A DNA stretch of 64,000 nucleotides. It comes from Chrysomallon squamiferum (taxonomy: Eukaryota; Mollusca; Gastropoda; Neomphalida; Peltospiridae). The DNA lies in the NCBI GenBank assembly GCA_012295275.1, contig CM022666.1, positions 4,808,887 through 4,872,886 on the forward strand, read 5' to 3'. A program made the position numbers and the translations under genes. Position 1 is the first letter of the stretch; each line of letters starts with the position of its first letter. The notes under the pieces were generated by a model that was given only the letters and a program-made list of their open reading frames with translations, was not told the origin of the DNA and did no database searches. Shown in pieces: positions 62,516 to 64,000 of the stretch.

Positions 62516-62633
62516 TTTATAAAATGTTCCATGTTAAAATGTGTTTTACTATATATTCTCCAGTTTGCTCTAGTATTAGAAGTATGTTTAATATAGAAGT
62601 TATTCATAGCAATAAGGGTGGTATGAAAATCTG

Positions 62634-62694
62634 TTATGAAGGGTTCGTGTATGCTGCGGCAGAATTTCTTCGTGATATCGGATGGAATATCAAC
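62634..62694 (-). pseudogene. MP terminal exon, third copy
   Basis: The minus strand reads LIFHPISRRNSAAAYTNPS then TAA, the same frame as at 25134 and 52842. The acceptor AG has become AT (62695-62696), so splicing is doubtful. The rest of this MP copy would lie beyond the right edge. Confidence 0.55.
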
Positions 62695-62759
62695 ATTAAA
62701 AACCATCAACACTAAAATAAAATAAAACATTAACAAAATACTCTGACAAAATGTGTTTA

Positions 62760-63255
62760 ATCTATCTTTCATTATTAATATATTTCATAATAAAAAATTG
62801 TGAATTTTTTTTCCTGTGACTTCTTTTCGGGGTTAATTACCACCTCGGAGTGGTAGGTGTAACGGATTCTTGTTTATCAGAAAGATCTGGCGACACACGT
62901 CAAGCTGCAAGGTCGGGAACACGTTGAGAAATAACGCCAGTCCCTTTTTCATAAAAGAACCGAGATATCTTCGAGCGGAACAGTTATGTAGATGTTTGCT
63001 CTTCTTACGTGATTGCTGCGACCGATTAGAATCATTCTATCGATCTGTATTATTCTTTATTGCTATACTGAATACAGTTTTAAAGGTGTTTTGTGTTTGT
63101 TGTGTTCTAGTGTACAATAATGGGTGTATACACATATATGCTTTCTTATTAGATTATGCATGTGTTCATACTTTTGTTTAATAGATATTACCAGTGAAGG
63201 GATTTTTGTTTTCATGTTTCTCAGGCTTTGAATACTCACAGATAATTTTAGCATA
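62760..63255. repeat. Duplicated MP last-intron sequence
   Basis: Matches 25250-25800 with gaps (gaaagatctggcgacacacg, ctttcttattagatt). No exon is seen. Confidence 0.65.
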
Positions 63256-63264
63256 TTATTCTTT

Positions 63265-63345
63265 AGTACGAAGATACAAAGAAAATTTTGTTGCTTCCTG
63301 CATTTGAGCTGTTGACTCCCTGAAAATCTGTGATACTGTATATAC
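63265..63345 (+). pseudogene. TNF exon 4 relic, second copy
   Basis: agtacgaagatacaaagaaa, ttgagctgttgactccctga and gatactgta align with the middle of TNF exon 4 (RRKQEGF to NDTVV). It is longer than the relic at 25806 but frame-broken. Confidence 0.65.
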
Positions 63346-63524
63346 ACAAACACATACATTACATACAATTTACAAATATAAAAAAGTGTTCAATTCAATA
63401 AAAAATGTTTATTATTATCTCAACTCTATTCTGTTGAAGTTGAGCAGCTTAGATTCACCACCTTACGCTTGAAACCATTATAATACTACTGTTTATATAA
63501 TTAATTAAGTAATTAATTAATTAA

Positions 63525-63535
63525 TGTTATTATTA

Positions 63536-63566
<31 letters not shown>

Positions 63567-63686
63567 TTTATATATTTATTTATTTATTTATTCGTCTATT
63601 TATTATTGTTGTTGTTGTTGTTGCTAGTTAGTTATTTTGGTCCATATAAATAGAGATTATACATTTTTTTCAATTAAATTTGTTAA

Positions 63687-63736
<50 letters not shown>

Positions 63737-63755
63737 CCATATCCAGACACACACA

Positions 63756-63787
<32 letters not shown>

Positions 63788-64000
63788 GACACACACACAG
63801 AGATCCATACCCAGACACTCACACATACATATTATTTAAAATATTTTTGATACTCTAATAGGATTCTTTGAACAGTTGCCAGAGTTTTTGAATATCAACA
63901 TATTATCACTATGTTAAGCTTTGTTTTTTCCTCCCAAGAATATTTCAGATGTGTAATAAATACTCATTTTATTCCTCAACTGGGCTATAAATGGATGTTA
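63525..64000. repeat. (ATT)n, TTTA and (CA)n, then block X edge
   Basis: (ATT)n near 63528-63552, TTTA repeats to 63600, (CA)n at 63690-63800. The tail (gaacagttgccagagttt) resembles 13670-13800. Confidence 0.75.

Overview
Organism. This is animal nuclear DNA: AT-rich, full of simple repeats ((GA)n, (CA)n, (ATT)n), with short exons bounded by GT/AG introns, a decayed Tc1-like transposon and MITE-like elements. The repeat style and the divergent TNF-type ligands suggest an invertebrate, perhaps a mollusc or another lophotrochozoan. That assignment is inference only.

Main content. The window is a tandem segmental-duplication array built from two alternating gene families. Family 1 is a TNF-superfamily ligand: a type II membrane protein of 264 aa in four coding exons of 261, 37, 108 and 389 nt. 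Three loci on the minus strand have every exon open and in frame (TNF-A 834-2766, TNF-B 19541-21456, TNF-D 47911-49860). A fourth (TNF-C, 31881-35444) is broken: its last exon is cut off at a junction with foreign intron sequence, an intact copy of that exon lies inverted beside it (32372-32760, plus), and its exon-2 splice donor is mutated. Family 2, which I do not recognise, is called MP here. Its C-terminal part has a TM segment, a roughly 115-residue ectodomain, a second TM and a short tail. MP-I (25134-30861, minus) has four phase-compatible exons; MP-II (41185-42311) is a pseudogene; MP-III (52842-61432) lacks the first TM exon. Isolated MP exons lie at 74-194, 4814-4845, 6145-6461 and 62634-62694.

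Layout. 0-3.4 kb: MP exon scrap and TNF-A. 3.4-9.8 kb: repeat blocks with plus-strand MP ectodomain exons and a lone minus-strand TM exon. 9.8-19 kb: two MITE-like elements, an orphan TNF-type promoter, repeat block X, a dead Tc1 element and the first N gap. 19.5-23.4 kb: TNF-B and its promoter. 23.6-30.9 kb: MP-I, whose last intron holds blocks X and Y, a TNF exon relic and minisatellites. 31.9-37.4 kb: rearranged TNF-C. 37.5-43.4 kb: relics and MP-II. 43.4-47.9 kb: a short plus-strand membrane-protein 3' end next to the second N gap, then inverted block X. 47.9-51.5 kb: TNF-D. 51.5-61.5 kb: MP-III and its repeat-filled intron. 61.5-64 kb: start of another unit.

How it fits together. All TNF and MP genes with recognisable structure read on the minus strand and alternate TNF-MP-TNF-MP, so the duplicated unit (roughly 12-19 kb) probably carried one of each. 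A TATA-containing promoter core is conserved upstream of all four TNF loci. Copies have decayed by microsatellite expansion, inversion, exon loss and small indels, so the array shows several stages of birth and death of immune-type ligand genes. Whether the MP protein works with the TNF ligands is unknown. Exon borders are inferred from consensus splice sites and between-copy conservation, not from transcripts.
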